A DNA stretch of 64,000 nucleotides from the NCBI GenBank assembly GCA_051294375.1, contig CM119271.1, positions 4,607,353 to 4,671,352 on the forward strand. The letters run 5' to 3'. Below, in pieces: positions 12,166-32,384 of this stretch. The position numbers and the translations under genes are program-made. The notes under the pieces were generated by a model, which was given only the letters and a program-made list of their open reading frames with translations, did no database searches and was not told the DNA's origin. The stretch's first letter is position 1, and every line of letters starts with the position of its first letter. The DNA is from Paraspadella gotoi. Lineage: Eukaryota; Chaetognatha.

Positions 12166-13329
12166 GTGAGTTAAAGGGTAAGGTCGATGGTTAATCGTTA
12201 AAGGTAAGAGTGGGGAGCAATTGAACGAAAGCAATTGGTGTTGAAAGTATAGGGAAAATATTGATACAGTTGGGGCTAAAAAAAATTGTCATTTTAATCA
12301 GGGAATTTAAAAGGTTTTTTTTAGGTTATTTTTCACTAGTTTATCGTCCTTCTTATTGTATGAATTTTCTATTACTTATTAAGTTCGGCTCGGCCGCGCC
12401 CAACCCCACCAGACCTTAACTGCGTCGGATTCTCTCTCACGGTACACGTCAGGTCGCGAGCCGATTCCTTGCGGCAGCCTCTGGCCTTCCACCTGGAACT
12501 CGACGTCTGAGAGCACATCAAGTCGCTTCCTGTCGTCTCGCTCGCCTCTCCTACCTCTCATCGCCGCCGAGTCTCCCGCGTGCCCCTATCCGGCGCGCGT
12601 CTCAAGACCGCGCGCGGCAGCCAGAGGCGGACGGTAGGAGACGGCGGGCCGTCCGCGGGGCCGTACTGGCGCGACAGGAGCGGGATTTCGAGGCCGCGTG
12701 GATCCTGCTCCGAACCGACCGTCGGGCGGCGGGCTGGCGTGAGGTTGGATGGGCCTGCGTGGCGGTCTTGTGGCAAGCTGGGGGAGTGTAGACGGAGGAG
12801 CCATGGACGGCGGGGAGAAATTTGGAGAGGGTATGAGCGAGCGGTTATGACCGGGAGTAGTGCCGCGGCAGCTTTCCGAGTTCGGCCTCGGGACGGGTCC
12901 GATTGTCATTGAGTTCGCTGAAAGTCCGTCGTACAGAGAGAGATAGTAGTGATCCGTCTAGCGATTGCAGGATCCGCTAGCGAGTATTCGCGAAGTCCGT
13001 TGCGAATTCGTCAGGTCAGTTAGGGTGACTCGTGGAATAAGTGAAGTTCTTTGATCCTGTTTTTGAGTTACGTGTACACGGCCCACATTCCTGAAAGATT
13101 CTCGCATTCTGCATTTGGAACCTGAGTGTGCGTTCGTGAATGAACGACGCTCCTGCTATCCACGCGATGAATGAGTTAAATACTCGCACGCCTAAGGATA
13201 TTGTTACGTATTAGTGGAAAGAATGAGTCTGAGCACGAGGAAGTACGCCTAAAATGAATAGAGAATTCGGATTAAATTGACATATCTGCGTACACTGTCA
13301 ACTAGTATAGTTCCTTTGAAATACTTCAG
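12166..13329. other. unresolved GC-rich stretch
   Basis: From about 12360 to 13000 the base composition turns GC- and CpG-rich, unlike its surroundings. Open frames exist on both strands (for example 12586-12909 -), but their peptides are Arg/Pro-rich without recognisable motifs. Because the next 3 kb is an insertion-rich copy of the RhoGAP region, this may be the upstream continuation of that damaged copy. A CpG-rich promoter is the alternative. Confidence 0.35.
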
Positions 13330-16300
13330 ATGAATCTCGTGTTACAACCAAAAAAATATTTCATAGAACGGATTTTTAAAGAAGAAATTCTATCATCGTT
13401 TTATGTTTTAATCTTGACCTTGGTGGATAATATTCTTATTAATTGGAATTTCCTTATCTTCTCCTTCAGAGTTATTTTTCATCCATCTAAAGCCCGCACA
13501 GGGACTCCTTCCGAGGATCACATCTCTTGAGCGTAGTTGAACCATTAGGACGGATTGTCATGAGTCGAGCCGGACCGTCTATCCCGACTCGTCAACGACG
13601 TTCCGTATAGTCAGAGAACTGCGACCAAAGTTAGCGGGTACGGGAGCGCTCTTGGAAAGAGTAATGAGCTTTTGCTGAGTATAATACCGACATCGCTGAC
13701 TATCGAGACCGAGAGACAGAGAACCCGCCAGAAACTCTGCGAGCGAGCCTGCCCAAGGAAATGGGTACAAATTAAGGTAAAAAAATAGATGTAGAATTCC
13801 AACACCACATCGAGACAAACCGAGAAGACTGTTAAGCGCGACAACGAGATAACTTGTTCTTACCCATATCATCCCACTGCATCGAACGGCGCGCACGAGC
13901 ATAATTTAGTATCCTCACTCCTCTGACCACAATAACCATCATTTTGACATCAGACCCATAGCACCATCACGCTTACCTGTGCCATCCCGCTGGTTCGCTC
14001 GGTTCCACTTCGACGGCCCTCCGACTCTTCCTCTTCCTCTTGCCTCCTCGACGAGCAGTTCTTACCCAGTCACACTCTATTTTCCGATCGCACAATTTTT
14101 ATATATACCCCTCATCACCATTCTTTACGCCGCCTAACCGGTGACTTTTCTGCACATACCCTGCCGTGAACACAATACTGGCCACATCTCCAGCTGTCCA
14201 ATGGCGCGTCTTATTTTTGTAAGCGGCGGCTGAGCCACGCTCGATAGTGTCACTTATCTGACCAACTAGAGTATGGATACTTTCCCGTAACGTGAGTCGT
14301 CTGAGATAGGTATGGGCACGAATACGCCAGTTGTCGCGCGATCTACCCCGCCAGATAACGGATGGGATGCGCTTAGCAGCCAGGGCTCCTTGCAGAGACT
14401 CGTGGTCTCGGCTGGCTTTATCACTACTGTTTGAGAGATATATCTCGGTTCTCATGCGTTGAGAATCAGAGATGGAGATTGCATCGCCATCAGGTGTAAG
14501 TGAATTAGTCGCATTTTGGAGGAGACAGTATCGTCTTCTCCGAGTGATGTAAAGCGTACAGAGAGCAGCGCGAGCTGAGAAGGAGGAGGATACGGAGCTA
14601 AGACGATCGGCAGCAGCATGACGTTTGGCCGAAATGTGCTGAGTGAGAGGGAGCGAGGAGTCCGACGTGGTGTGAGGAGGGAGAGGAACCGGGTCAGAGC
14701 GGAGGAGTTTGGGACGGTTGGGAGAGGCGATACATATACTCCATGTGCTTATGACGCGTTGTCGTGTGAGAGATCATAGTGAAACACAACAAGATGAGAT
14801 TGTGTGTGGCGAGTGTTGTCGTGCTGACAGAGAGAATATTCTATTGAGTTATATAAATATCACTTCTTTATGTATTTGCCTGTGTTTATTATAGAGGTGT
14901 CTAGATAGATTATTTTGTGTTCGCAAAGTGAATAAGTCATCCTCCCTCAAATTATTTTCCTTTCAAATATTTTAATTGAAGCTTGCGGGTACATCTTCAT
15001 TCAGCATTCTAATGTTGTTCTCGTTAATTTTGGAAGATCGAGTAAAATGACAGGGAGCGCAGTTAAATGTTTTTAGGTTTGTTTGCTAATAAAATTACAC
15101 AGCGGTCGATTTGAGAGAAGAATTTCGTAAAGGAGGATATTTGTGGAGAAACGACGGTCAAGTTGTACGTATATGAAAATAGTAGGTGCCGTGGGGGGAG
15201 CAAAGCCTTTAGAGTTCACTAATAGGCCAAGAGATAAGGATATGCCTTAGAGTCTTCTATGATGAGATTAATTTTTGTTGGAGTTTACGTTTTATAATTG
15301 TGTCAGTATCTCTTACTAGTGTGACGGCGACTAGAATTAATTTTCTAGTTTATGCTCTAGGGGGGGGGGGGCAGTTTTTACGCGTTATGCGGTGGGCTGT
15401 AATGAGAGCTTGTTTGTCTTGTGTTAATATATAGAGAAATGTCAGAGGTGTGTGTCATTTAGGGTTAAGAGAGAGAGGTTTTATGAGGCAGATAATATCT
15501 AGAGTCAATTTTTAAGGAAAGATTATTGTAATACCATTAGTACAAAACTTAAATTAAGATCATTCTTTTATTATATATATGTCCATAAAATTAAAAGATT
15601 GTTTTTATATTGTAAATACATTTTAAAATATTTGTTGAATGATAGTATTGTTTGTAATAGTTCCGAAAAATTATGCAAACACAAAAGTGACGGAACCGCC
15701 GGTGCCCTAAAACCTCCGTCGATTATAGGTAAGGTTGATCGGTAACTCATGGATCCAGGGCGTACGTAAAATGATTATACTATATTTGGGATGTTTGCTC
15801 ACTAGTGACCGTTAATACATTATTTTTTACGTTAATTTGTGTAATAATATTAGTAGGATTATATGTATATATGGAAAATATTTTGTAGTGATTTAAATGG
15901 AGTGATTCTGTTACACTAAGTAAATTATGAGAAATCAGATTAGTTTATGGTGATAAGCAGATGATCGAAAATTGTGAATATGATCTTTAAATTTGTAGAA
16001 GTTAGTTAAGGTCTCTTCTTCAAAAAGTAGCATTTTTAGAAAAATAATAAGTGCTGGGTGGTTGTGTTGCTGTGTTAAGTATCAGTCCATCATATATTAT
16101 TCCAGCGCTCGCACTTTATATATTCCCTTATTTTCTTTTTTTTTGAAACACCTATGATTATAAAAACGTGTCTCTTTTTTAATTTTTTTACCATATTTGC
16201 CCTACATCCTCCTTTTATAATGATTAAACCTTTTTTCTTGTTGTTTGTGTATCAAAAAGGATTCTCGTGAAAATAAGCAAATTTAAAAATCAGACTGGAG

Positions 16301-16330
16301 GCACGAGAGATAGAGAGCAAGAGAGCAGAA
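13330..16330 (+). pseudogene. insertion-rich damaged copy of the RhoGAP exon and its 3' flank
   Basis: Landmarks occur in the same order as at 17.51-19.41 kb. A sequence like the acceptor plus GGGAACTCCCGGATCC is at about 13490. TTCGACGGCCCTC...ACCCAGTCAC is at about 14010-14070. TATGGGCAC is near 14310. GCAGCAGCATG is near 14610. GTCAGAGCGGA is near 14693. TCTCGTTAATTTTGGAAG is near 15017, and GAGAGATAGAGAG is near 16300. Between them the copy has gained bases almost everywhere: 3.0 kb here against about 1.9 kb in the better copy. The reading frame is destroyed. Decaying pseudogenes usually lose bases, so gain-only divergence suggests raw long-read sequence used to fill a gap. Confidence 0.7.
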
Positions 16331-16371
16331 AGTTCCCCGCCCATGATGGCTAGCCGCCCTCATGCCTTATT

Positions 16372-16825
16372 TCATGCTCTTTCTCTCGTCATGCTCTCTC
16401 CCAGCTCCCTCCTCAGAATCCTGATCAAACGCATCGGCCTTGTGTTAGGTAGTTGAGGCGGGCTGAACATGTCCGCCAATTCAGTTCGTCGTCTTCTAGC
16501 TCCGCGGTCGAGATGGTACATTCGCAGCGAGGCCAAGACGGGACCGATACGAATGAAAGGGTGGATTGGCGTCGTTGACACTTCCCGGATCGAACGAGGC
16601 GCCTAGGATTTTGGCACGTGACCCGGAGAGGTAAGTTTTTTTATAAATGCCTCGCGGAGTAAGTGAGGGCGCTGAATAAACTTACATCCGAGCGTGTGCG
16701 TAGACCAAGACTGGCGAATCCTTCGTTCAGCCAAGCGTCCGGTCCCCACCAGCAGCATGCCAATCCGGGCTGACAGATTTACCGAACCACATGTGAGAGC
16801 AGCACCTGCTCGAAGAAAGAAAAAA
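16372..16825 (-). pseudogene. inverted damaged copy of aminopeptidase exons 7-8
   Basis: Read on the - strand this stretch follows the aminopeptidase locus at 23.57-23.97 kb through exon 7 (AHMWFGN region), the intron and exon 8. The exon-8 peptide keeps PFIRIGPVLAS and RLIRILRRELGES. Relative to the intact copy it has many short insertions, so the frame is broken. It lies about 7 kb upstream of the real exons in the opposite direction and directly abuts the insertion-rich RhoGAP copy. Either a decayed inverted duplication or an assembly chimera; I favour the latter. Confidence 0.75.
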
Positions 16826-17013
16826 TAATTATCAGTTTGTTATGATTTTATCTATATTATTTGTTTCGTATTTAGTTTTTTAATTTATTTTTATTAATAT
16901 TTTATTTTATTTAACTTATTTTAATTAATTGTTTTGTTTTATATTATTTATGCTTTAATTTAATTATTTAATATTAAATTTATTTAGGGGACAACTTAAT
17001 TCTTCACAGATGG

Positions 17014-17038
17014 NNNNNNNNNNNNNNNNNNNNNNNNN
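17014..17038. other. assembly gap (25 N)
   Basis: Run of 25 N. The sequence starting right after it (ACGATTTTTAAGAGAATTCT) is repeated at about 17530, so the gap is bordered by duplicated sequence. Confidence 1.
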
Positions 17039-17131
17039 GAACGATTTTTAAGAGAATTCTACTTTTTATTTTTAATGCTTTTATTTTATTATTTTCTTAT
17101 TCTCTTCTTCTGTTTTTCACCCTCAACCCAG

Positions 17132-17429
17132 GGAACTCCCGGATCCTCTCTTGACCTTTGAACTCTACGACGAATTTGTCTCCATCGCCGACTTCTTCCT
17201 CAACGACCTCGAAGTCGGGGACCAAACCTTTGACGTCGCCGAGGCCTCCAGAGTCGACATCGCCGCCGAGACCGCCAATGCGACCGCCAATGCGACCGAC
17301 GATTCCACCCCCATCGAAAACTCCAACGTAACAACCGAACTTTCCCAATCAACCAACGACGGCCACAAAAAGACCACACCTGACCACGACTCAAACACCA
17401 CGCTCAAAAAAGAGAGAGATTATTTATGA
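17132..17429 (+). pseudogene. partial copy of the RhoGAP exon (copy 1)
   Basis: After a polypyrimidine-AG acceptor the frame reads ELPDPLLTFELYDEFVSIAD, the mid-domain signature of RhoGAP domains (LPxPLLTxxLY). It continues through an Asp/Thr/Asn-rich insert to NTTLKKERDYL, where it stops without a donor site. The next 350 bp repeat the same exon with indels (17622 onward). The first 290 bases are better preserved here than in copy 2, while the rest of the exon is found only in copy 2. The two are probably one exon split by faulty assembly. Confidence 0.7.
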
Positions 17430-17621
17430 ATGATTTCAATACAAATAATTTTTTATGCGACTTTCATCTACTTCTAGTCTTTAAACAATATTTACTTCTA
17501 TCGTTTACAACAAAAATAAACTTTCAAAGAACGATTTTTAAGAGAATTCTACTTTTATTTTTAATGCTTTTATTTTATTATTTTCTTATTCTCTTCTTCT
17601 GTTTTTCACACCCTAACCCAG

Positions 17622-18470
17622 GGAACTCCGGAATCCTCTCTTGACCTTGAAACTCTACGAACGAATTTGTCCCTCGCCGACTTCTTCCTCAACGACTCTC
17701 GAAGTCGGCGACCAAACCTTTGAGGTCGCCGAGGCCTCCAGAGTGCACATCGCCGCCGAGAACCGGCCAATGCGACCGACGATTCCACCCATGAAAACTC
17801 CAACGTAACAACCGAACTTTCCAATAATACTCAACGACGGCCACAAAAAGACCACACCTGACACAACTCAAACACCACTCTCTCTTCCACCCTTCGACGG
17901 CCCTCGACTTCTTCCTCTCTCCGCTTGCTACCCAGTCACCTTTCCGCCCCCACCTCCCCCGACACCTCTCCCTCTTCGCCGCATCCTCCTTCCGCCTCCC
18001 ANNNNNNNNNNNNNNNNNNNNNNNNNCCGCCGGACAATCTGGCCAATCTCCGCTACCTGGCGGCTTTTTTGGCGCGGCTGACGCGCCACGCCCACGCCAA
18101 CATGATGACCCCGTACAACGTGAGCGTCGTTATGGGCACCAACCTGTTGCGTCACCCGACGGAGGAAGCTACGACCCTGCGCGACGTGCGGCGGATCAAC
18201 AAACTCGTGGAAACGCTCGTCGCGCGGACGGAGGAGTTGCTGCCGGGAGCGGAATTCGCGCCGGAGAAGCTGCTGCAGCCGCGGCGGAGGAGAGGATCCA
18301 GCAGCAGCATGCCGGATTTGGCCGGGGCTGGGGAAGGCGTGGTTGTCGACGGGGAGGGGAGGTCGGGTCAGAGCGGATTGGCGAAAGAGAGAGGCTTTCA
18401 TTCCATGAGACGATTGTCGGTGGAGAAGGAAGTGAAGATCAAAAAATGGTTTTCGCAGAGGTTCGCGTGA
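17622..18470 (+). CDS. RhoGAP domain, C-terminal half, and tail (terminal exon)
   Basis: The exon repeats ELPDPLLTF... with several frame-breaking indels up to about 17870. It then runs in one frame through a Ser/Pro-rich insert and a 25-N gap into PPDNLANLRYLAAFLARLTR, MMTPYNVSVVMGTNLLRHP and ELLPGAEFAPEKL, ending at TGA 18468-18470. RhoGAP domains stimulate GTP hydrolysis by Rho/Rac/Cdc42. The NLxxLRYL and MTPxNxxxVxGxNLL blocks are the conserved end of the domain, closest in my judgement to nadrin/RICH (ARHGAP17/44). The catalytic Arg finger would be in an upstream exon that I do not find. The roughly 100-residue low-complexity insert between the two conserved blocks is unusual. The basic tail contains RRRRGSSSSMPDLAG and SMRRLSVEKE, with possible phosphorylation sites. 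Confidence 0.7.
18002..18026. other. assembly gap (25 N) inside the RhoGAP exon
   Basis: Run of 25 N. The reading frame is compatible on both sides, so the missing sequence is probably coding and short. Confidence 1.
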
Positions 18471-20439
18471 AAGATGAAAACTATAAACTAATAAATTACA
18501 CTTTTGTCTTTAGCGTTTTAAAAAAAGTGTCATAAAACTTTGGTCAGAGTGATAACTAATCCCCCACTCTTCCTTTCCAAAATTTAATTAAAGCTTCGGG
18601 TAAACATCTTCATTAGCTTCTAATTTGTTCTCGTTAATTTTGGAAGTCGAGTAAATGACAGGGAGCGGCGTTAACGTTTTTAGTTTGTTTGTATAAAATT
18701 ACAAGGGTATTTTCGCAGAGAAAATTTTGGATTTTGGAGGGGAAGTTAAAGAAATAGTAGGGGGGGCAAAAGCTTAGACTAATGCCTAGAAATGCTTGTC
18801 TTGATTGATTATTTTAGTTTTAGTTTACTTTTTTTTTATTGTCAGTTCTTTACAGAATAATAATTTAAATTTTTCTAGTTACCGCTGTAGAGACTTAATT
18901 TCTTTTTATAAGAAAAAATCAAGATGTTCATAAGGTTACATGTTTACAAAGTCATCTATCAAATTTTAAAAGATTATTGTACATTGTACAAAAACTTAAA
19001 TTAAGTCACCAAAAGCCTTAAAATTCAAACAGAATATGCATTTTAGTGTAGTTAAGGTAAGGAAATTATGCCCGTGCTACTCGTCGAAATTATAGTGTTG
19101 TCGGTATCATGACACAAGTCGAATAATTCATAAAACATTTTGAGTTATAGATTGACGTTATAAATTAATTAATAAATTATTATTAATATTAGTATTATTA
19201 ATTGATTAATAAATTATAAATCATAAAATCAAAATTTAAAATTTAAATTTGAAGTTATAAGCTTTCAAAGTACATTTTTAGAAATAATAAGTGCTCCCGC
19301 ACTTTATATTTTTTTTTTACCATTTCCGTTTTTACTTTTTTCTTTTGTTTGAAAAGATCGAAAATAACATTAAAATCAGAGGGAGACCGAGAGATAGAGA
19401 GAAGAGAAAAAGTCTGGAAAATTTAATCCTGAGAGTTTGATATCTGATTGGGATCCAGTTTCGGCTTGATGAAAAAATAACTCATGAGTCGCCGGGCGAG
19501 TCTGATTGATGATGGATGGCGAAAAACGATCCATTTATAAGACACATAAATGTTAAGCGTTGATTAAATCGGTTCTGATAATAAATGTAAAAAAAATGAT
19601 TTTTTTTAAGTACAAAGAAAGATTTTTAAAAAAGGCCCAAACGTCGCACCCAAGCCCAAAAACAAAATCCATTTCAAAAAAAGGAGACGGGGGGGGGGAA
19701 AAATGAGAAAAATTTAAAACAAAAAAATAGAAAAAAAAGATAAGAAAAAGAATTGAGAAAAATCATTATGTTAAAAAATATTATTTTCTCCTTCGCACTC
19801 ACATCTCTCATCATATGTACTCGACGACTAGACGAAGTTTGTTTTTCCAATTAAATTCACGAAATTTTTACTCGGGGAAAACGTAAAATTCTCCGCTGGG
19901 ATTTTCGACTTACGACGGGATGTAAAATCGGAATAATGTTGGGGTCGTTACGATCGAGAGCTCTATGAAGTAAATAAACAACCGATTGAGATGGTGGTTC
20001 GATGGGTTTGGTGAACGTCGTTAACGATGGTCTATAGTAGATAGATCGAGTTACATTTTTTTTTTTAACTTTTTGCTTTATTTTCGCGAGTCATGAATTT
20101 GTATACGTCATAATTTAAACAATTTTAGTTAAGACAAAAAAATAATAATTATTTACAATTTCAAGCCGCAATAATAAATTCCTTTTTTTTTTTTTTTAAT
20201 TTTTATAATATCCAAACGGGCTTGATTTCATAATCAAAGCCACCCGAACTGGGCATCCGATCCTTTTGATCTTTGGATCTCGACTTCCGATGATGATTTT
20301 ATTCTTCGTTCAACTTTTAATCTTTTTTTAACCCAAAATGCATTAAACTCGTCTGCTCATCGCCTATCAGCTCCTTTCGAATGTTCCCATCAATCAATCA
20401 ATCAATTCTCATTAATGAATAAATCAAACGATTCAAACG
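18471..20439. other. intergenic stretch between RhoGAP and aminopeptidase
   Basis: AT-rich DNA without open frames of note. The first 900 bases are the better copy of the flank repeated in damaged form at 14.9-16.3 kb. No element ends or RNA genes were recognised. The aminopeptidase promoter is presumably in the last few hundred bases, but no clear core motif stands out. Confidence 0.5.
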
Positions 20440-28229
<7,790 letters not shown>

Positions 28230-28842
28230 TGCGGTTTTTTTTTTCTCTTGTGTAAAACTTGTCGTTGAAGCATCGTTGTTCTTTTTTTTTTATTTGTTTT
28301 TATTACGCGTAATAAACTTTTGGATGTATGTTATATGTATTGTAATATTTTGTATTTGTACTTTCTATTATGTTAAAATGTATTTTTTGTAATGTTAAAA
28401 TTCCTTTTCGACCGAATGTGCTAGAAAATTGTCGTAAAAATGTTGAATGTCGTCGTCGTCGTCGTCATCGTTGTCGTCGTCGTGGTCGTCTCCCGGGAGA
28501 AATCGTCTCCTCGCCGAAAATAGACAACAGAAAACGAAGTCGTCTCCGATTTTACGTTTTTTTTCGGTTTTTACGAACGAAACAATTAGACTCGCTTCGT
28601 TTGGAGAGAGGAGACGACGAGAGAGAGAGACAGGACGCAGGAAGCGAGACAGACGAGCCGATTGGATGACTGACTGAGAGAGAGAGAGGAGAAGGGGAGG
28701 AGAGGAGAGAAGAGAGAGAGAGAGAGAGACACAGAGAAAACACGCACGACTTTTTTTCTTGTTTTTTTATTCCTTCTTTCCCTTATTGCCGTCTCTCCTT
28801 TCGACTTTACGACGTGGAACACCGAAAAAAAGGAAATTCTCT

Positions 28843-28882
<40 letters not shown>

Positions 28883-29824
28883 CCCTCCTCCCCCCACACA
28901 CTTTGAACTTGTCACCCTTCCACCCTACCGCCCTAGGGAAATACCGCCAGGCGCCACGTGAACGATTGGAATCCCGAGGCTGAAAGTCTCGGCGAAGTCT
29001 GTCTGAGACGTTAGAGTACAGAATGTCACCAAATCGGTACGTTTGTTTGTTTCCGTCTGTTGTTTGTTTCAGAAATAAAAATGGGCGAATATTTGACGAA
29101 CGATGAAGACGGGGAACGAAAACAGTTTAACCATACTCTCTAAAATTTTCGCAATTTGTAGTCGAGCATTTGCAATATGTTCAGTAGAGTGATGTGAAAA
29201 TGATAAAATTTTAGAAAATTAAAATTTTAGCATATAAAACATGAACATAAAAACCATTAAAATACTTTGGTTATTTTTTAATTTTATACATTAGTGAGCA
29301 TCAGTGAGCTATATTTATATTTAGTAATAAGTATATAATAGGCTAAAATTTTAAAATGCAAATTTTAAAATTTTAAGATCGGATTTGGATTCCTTGCAAA
29401 AAGTTGATAAAAGAAAGTATAATTCTTTTTTTTAAAAATTATTTTATTAAGTTAGTCAAAAATGTAAAAAACTATATTTTAAGACACCGATTTTCAATTT
29501 CCAGCTTAAAAATATAGTTTTTGTAATTTTAACCTTTTTAAGGACATAATTGTTGAAAAAGATTTATATTTTCTTTTATCAACTTTTAACGAGGAATCTG
29601 AATCTGTTTCTCAGATAAAAAAAAAAAAACTTTTGAAATTTTGAGCATTATATAAGGCTTAAGTACTATATACAAAAAAAAGCTGACTGCGGGCTACTAC
29701 ATTTTGTAAAAAAAGAAAAAAACTTCAGATTAGTATCACTAAATATGATAGTTTTCAAGATTATAATGCTAAATTTCAATTCCAAACTTTCACTTCACCC
29801 TAATGTTCAGCATGTAACCTTCAG

Positions 29825-30050
29825 TCGTGACCGGATGGCTCATTGAGAAAAGCCATCAGGTATCGGGATCGATCCCTCAATGCTTCCTACCCCGCGGGAA
29901 GCGTGAGGACTGCCGTAAACCGTCTTGGGGGCCTGGAAAACCCTCTAGCCTGGTTCCAAGCCCAGGACCCGTTCCATTGCTGCCCAGGGGGCACAGAAGA
30001 TTCGGATAGAGTAGTCTTCAGACAACTTAGCGCCTTATCCACAAGTTTTC
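29825..30050 (+). repeat. tRNA-like SINE candidate
   Basis: An isolated GC-rich block in AT-rich DNA with a tRNA-like start (CGGATGGCTCATTGAG), a palindromic GGGATCGATCCC and a box-B-like GGTTCCAAGCCC (29952-29963). It could be a tRNA-derived SINE. No second full copy is visible in the window, so the call is tentative. Confidence 0.35.
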
Positions 30051-30740
30051 CCTTAATCTCTCTTATTTCTTTCCATCTACTTTGTTTTATTGTTCTCAAT
30101 TCCTTACCTTTACCAATTTTCTTTCTCCCCCTCCTTCTCCCTTCTCCCCTCGCCCTCATTTCTGTGAAAAAGTTTTCCCCTTCACGTTTTCTTCTTTTTT
30201 CCCCGTCGACCAAAAAGAAAAAAAAAAGAAGAAAAAATTCAGGAATTATTTTCATTCCTTTTTTTTTTCTCTCGTTTGAACTTCGCAAAAGAAAATGAAA
30301 TTTTTTTCCGAGATTTATGGAGGTCGGAGCGAGCGCCGGCTGGAGTCTCGTATTCGGCGTTGGAATCGGCGGTACCGCCAGCGGCGACGGAAGCGGCGGG
30401 TGTGACAGTAAGGACGGCGGCGGCCCGGCTACTTTTTGGTGATAGAAGTCAAAATAATTTGAATGTTTTTTACCACGAAAAAATGAGCCTATGAATTTTT
30501 TTTTTTGGTAGTTAGTACAGTTAGTAAGTGGTTTTTGGTCGTTAGTACATAAGAAAAAACTGAAGACCGCAGAGCTACAAGTGTCCCGAATCGGCAAACT
30601 ATGCCTTCCGCCTACAAAGTAGTCTTTCAGCCAACCCGCGTTGACTGTCGGGAAAATCGTGACAAAATCTTTCTTATGATCGAAATAAAATGAATGGATG
30701 GTTAACGTCGGCCGTTTAGTGATGGCAGCAATGATGTCTG

Positions 30741-30742
30741 CT

Positions 30743-30785
<43 letters not shown>

Positions 30786-30788
30786 AGG
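30741..30788. repeat. (GGC)n array
   Basis: About 15 GGC units followed by GGAGGCGGAGGCGGC. Not in a supported exon. Confidence 0.9.
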
Positions 30789-31689
30789 CGGAGGCGGCGC
30801 CAAGCCCACCTCAGCGACATGCAGCCTCGGTCTTAAATTCCATGGTCTGAATTGTTGATAATTGGCTTCATTGAGAATTAAATTTTCTTTTTTAATTTTT
30901 AAACATCGATTTTATTCGGTTTATATATATGTATTTTATTGCCCCCCCCCCCGAGACATCGGGCCTCTCGGCTACCTCTAACACCCTTTAATACCTTTAA
31001 TCTCCAACACACTGTAACACTCTAAAACACGCTCCAACACCCCCCCTCCGCTTTCGCCTTCGCGACGACTTCTGCTCTTCAAATATTTACTCGAGTCAAG
31101 ATTTTCCGACGGGGAAAAAATGCAAGGTTTTCTTTTTCTTTCCTTCTTTTTTGTGAAGAAGATTGACTTTGCAAAGGGAAACACTACGACGCCATTATTT
31201 CTTACATTCTTCACGAGGTTTTTTTCGAAGGTTGGTAGTTTTCGTTGCCAGTTAGTTTGACGGGAGAGCCATTAATCTTTTAGTTTTTGCCGGAGACAGA
31301 GAGAGAGAGAGAGGAGAGAGAGAGAGAACGATGAGAGACGAGAGGGATGAGAGAGAAAAGAGAGAGAGAGAGAGAGAGAGAGAAGAGAGAGAAACAGAGA
31401 TGGAAAGAAACAGAATCATAGACAAACAAAAACCACATAAAAATCGATAAGAGCAAAATTTTATCGTGTTCTCTCACTCTTTTATGAAAACCATCTTCCT
31501 AAAATTTAACACAGTAAAAAAAAACTACCTCTTATTTTCTTCTTCCTCCATTTCTTCACCATTCTCCCCCCCCCCTCTTCATTAATAGTGTTTACTTTCG
31601 TTTTCCTCCAATTTTTTTTGTTTATTTACTTTTTTTTCATAACTTTTTCCCGGATTGTCGGCCCTTTTTCTAACATTACATCGGTTTTA

Positions 31690-31915
31690 TAAGGCTAGTC
31701 CGACCATCAACGCTGAAATATCTTATTTGGCTTATGCTTCCTTGAAGCCAATAGAGGCTGGTTCCAGTCCTAGTCAACAAGGTCTTTGCAAAAGAGTGAC
31801 TGGCCGGTTATGCCACCGGTAGCATCCCTACCGCCGGATCCGAACTTCCGGAAAGAAAGGCTTTTCACAATCGTCAGACGGCATAGGCGATCGGGCGATC
31901 CCCTCTCCCCTCAAT
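31690..31915 (+). repeat. tRNA-like SINE candidate
   Basis: Contains a box-B consensus GGTTCCAGTCC (31760-31770) downstream of a possible box A, in an isolated 220-bp GC-richer block followed by AT-rich DNA. Its 3' part (GGTAGCATCCCTACCGCC) forms a short hairpin. A tRNA-derived SINE is likely, but no copy number can be judged here. Confidence 0.4.
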
Positions 31916-32384
31916 TAATCACTTCGGATAATTGAATTGATAAAATCTTTTAGGATTATATTCTCCAATTTTTTTTTTAAATATTTTGTATTTAGTATTC
32001 AAAAAGGGAAAAAAATTCTGCTATGACCTTCCGAGCCACCGGTCTCTCCCGCTTTCTCTTCGTTTTCCGTTTTTAAAAAAATTATCGATTAAACTTTTTC
32101 TATAAAAAAAATAAACTTTCCTGCTCCCCCCCCCCATCCAAACCGCCTCCCTTTCCGTTTTGTTTTTGTGTTTGTTTTTTTTTTCGTTTCGTTTCGTCAT
32201 TCATCATCCAGTTGGACGCGTTTCAACGTTCGCTGTTTCGTCTGACGTCGGCGGCGTCGTTTTTGACGTCTTTTTTTTCGGCGCGATTTTCGGCGTCGTC
32301 GTCGTCGTCTTCGTTGTCCTTGTTAATTTTATCGTTTATAAAGGAAAAAAAGCCTTCGAAAAAAAAAACCGGCAATATTTTCCT

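Noticed and set aside
12580-12912. Coding frames on both strands in the GC-rich block
   Set aside because: Arg/Pro-rich peptides without motifs or splice context; high GC alone keeps frames open. The neighbourhood is a damaged duplicate.
14099-14455. A 118-codon protein on the - strand
   Set aside because: It is antisense to the insertion-rich copy of the RhoGAP exon and has no recognisable motif.
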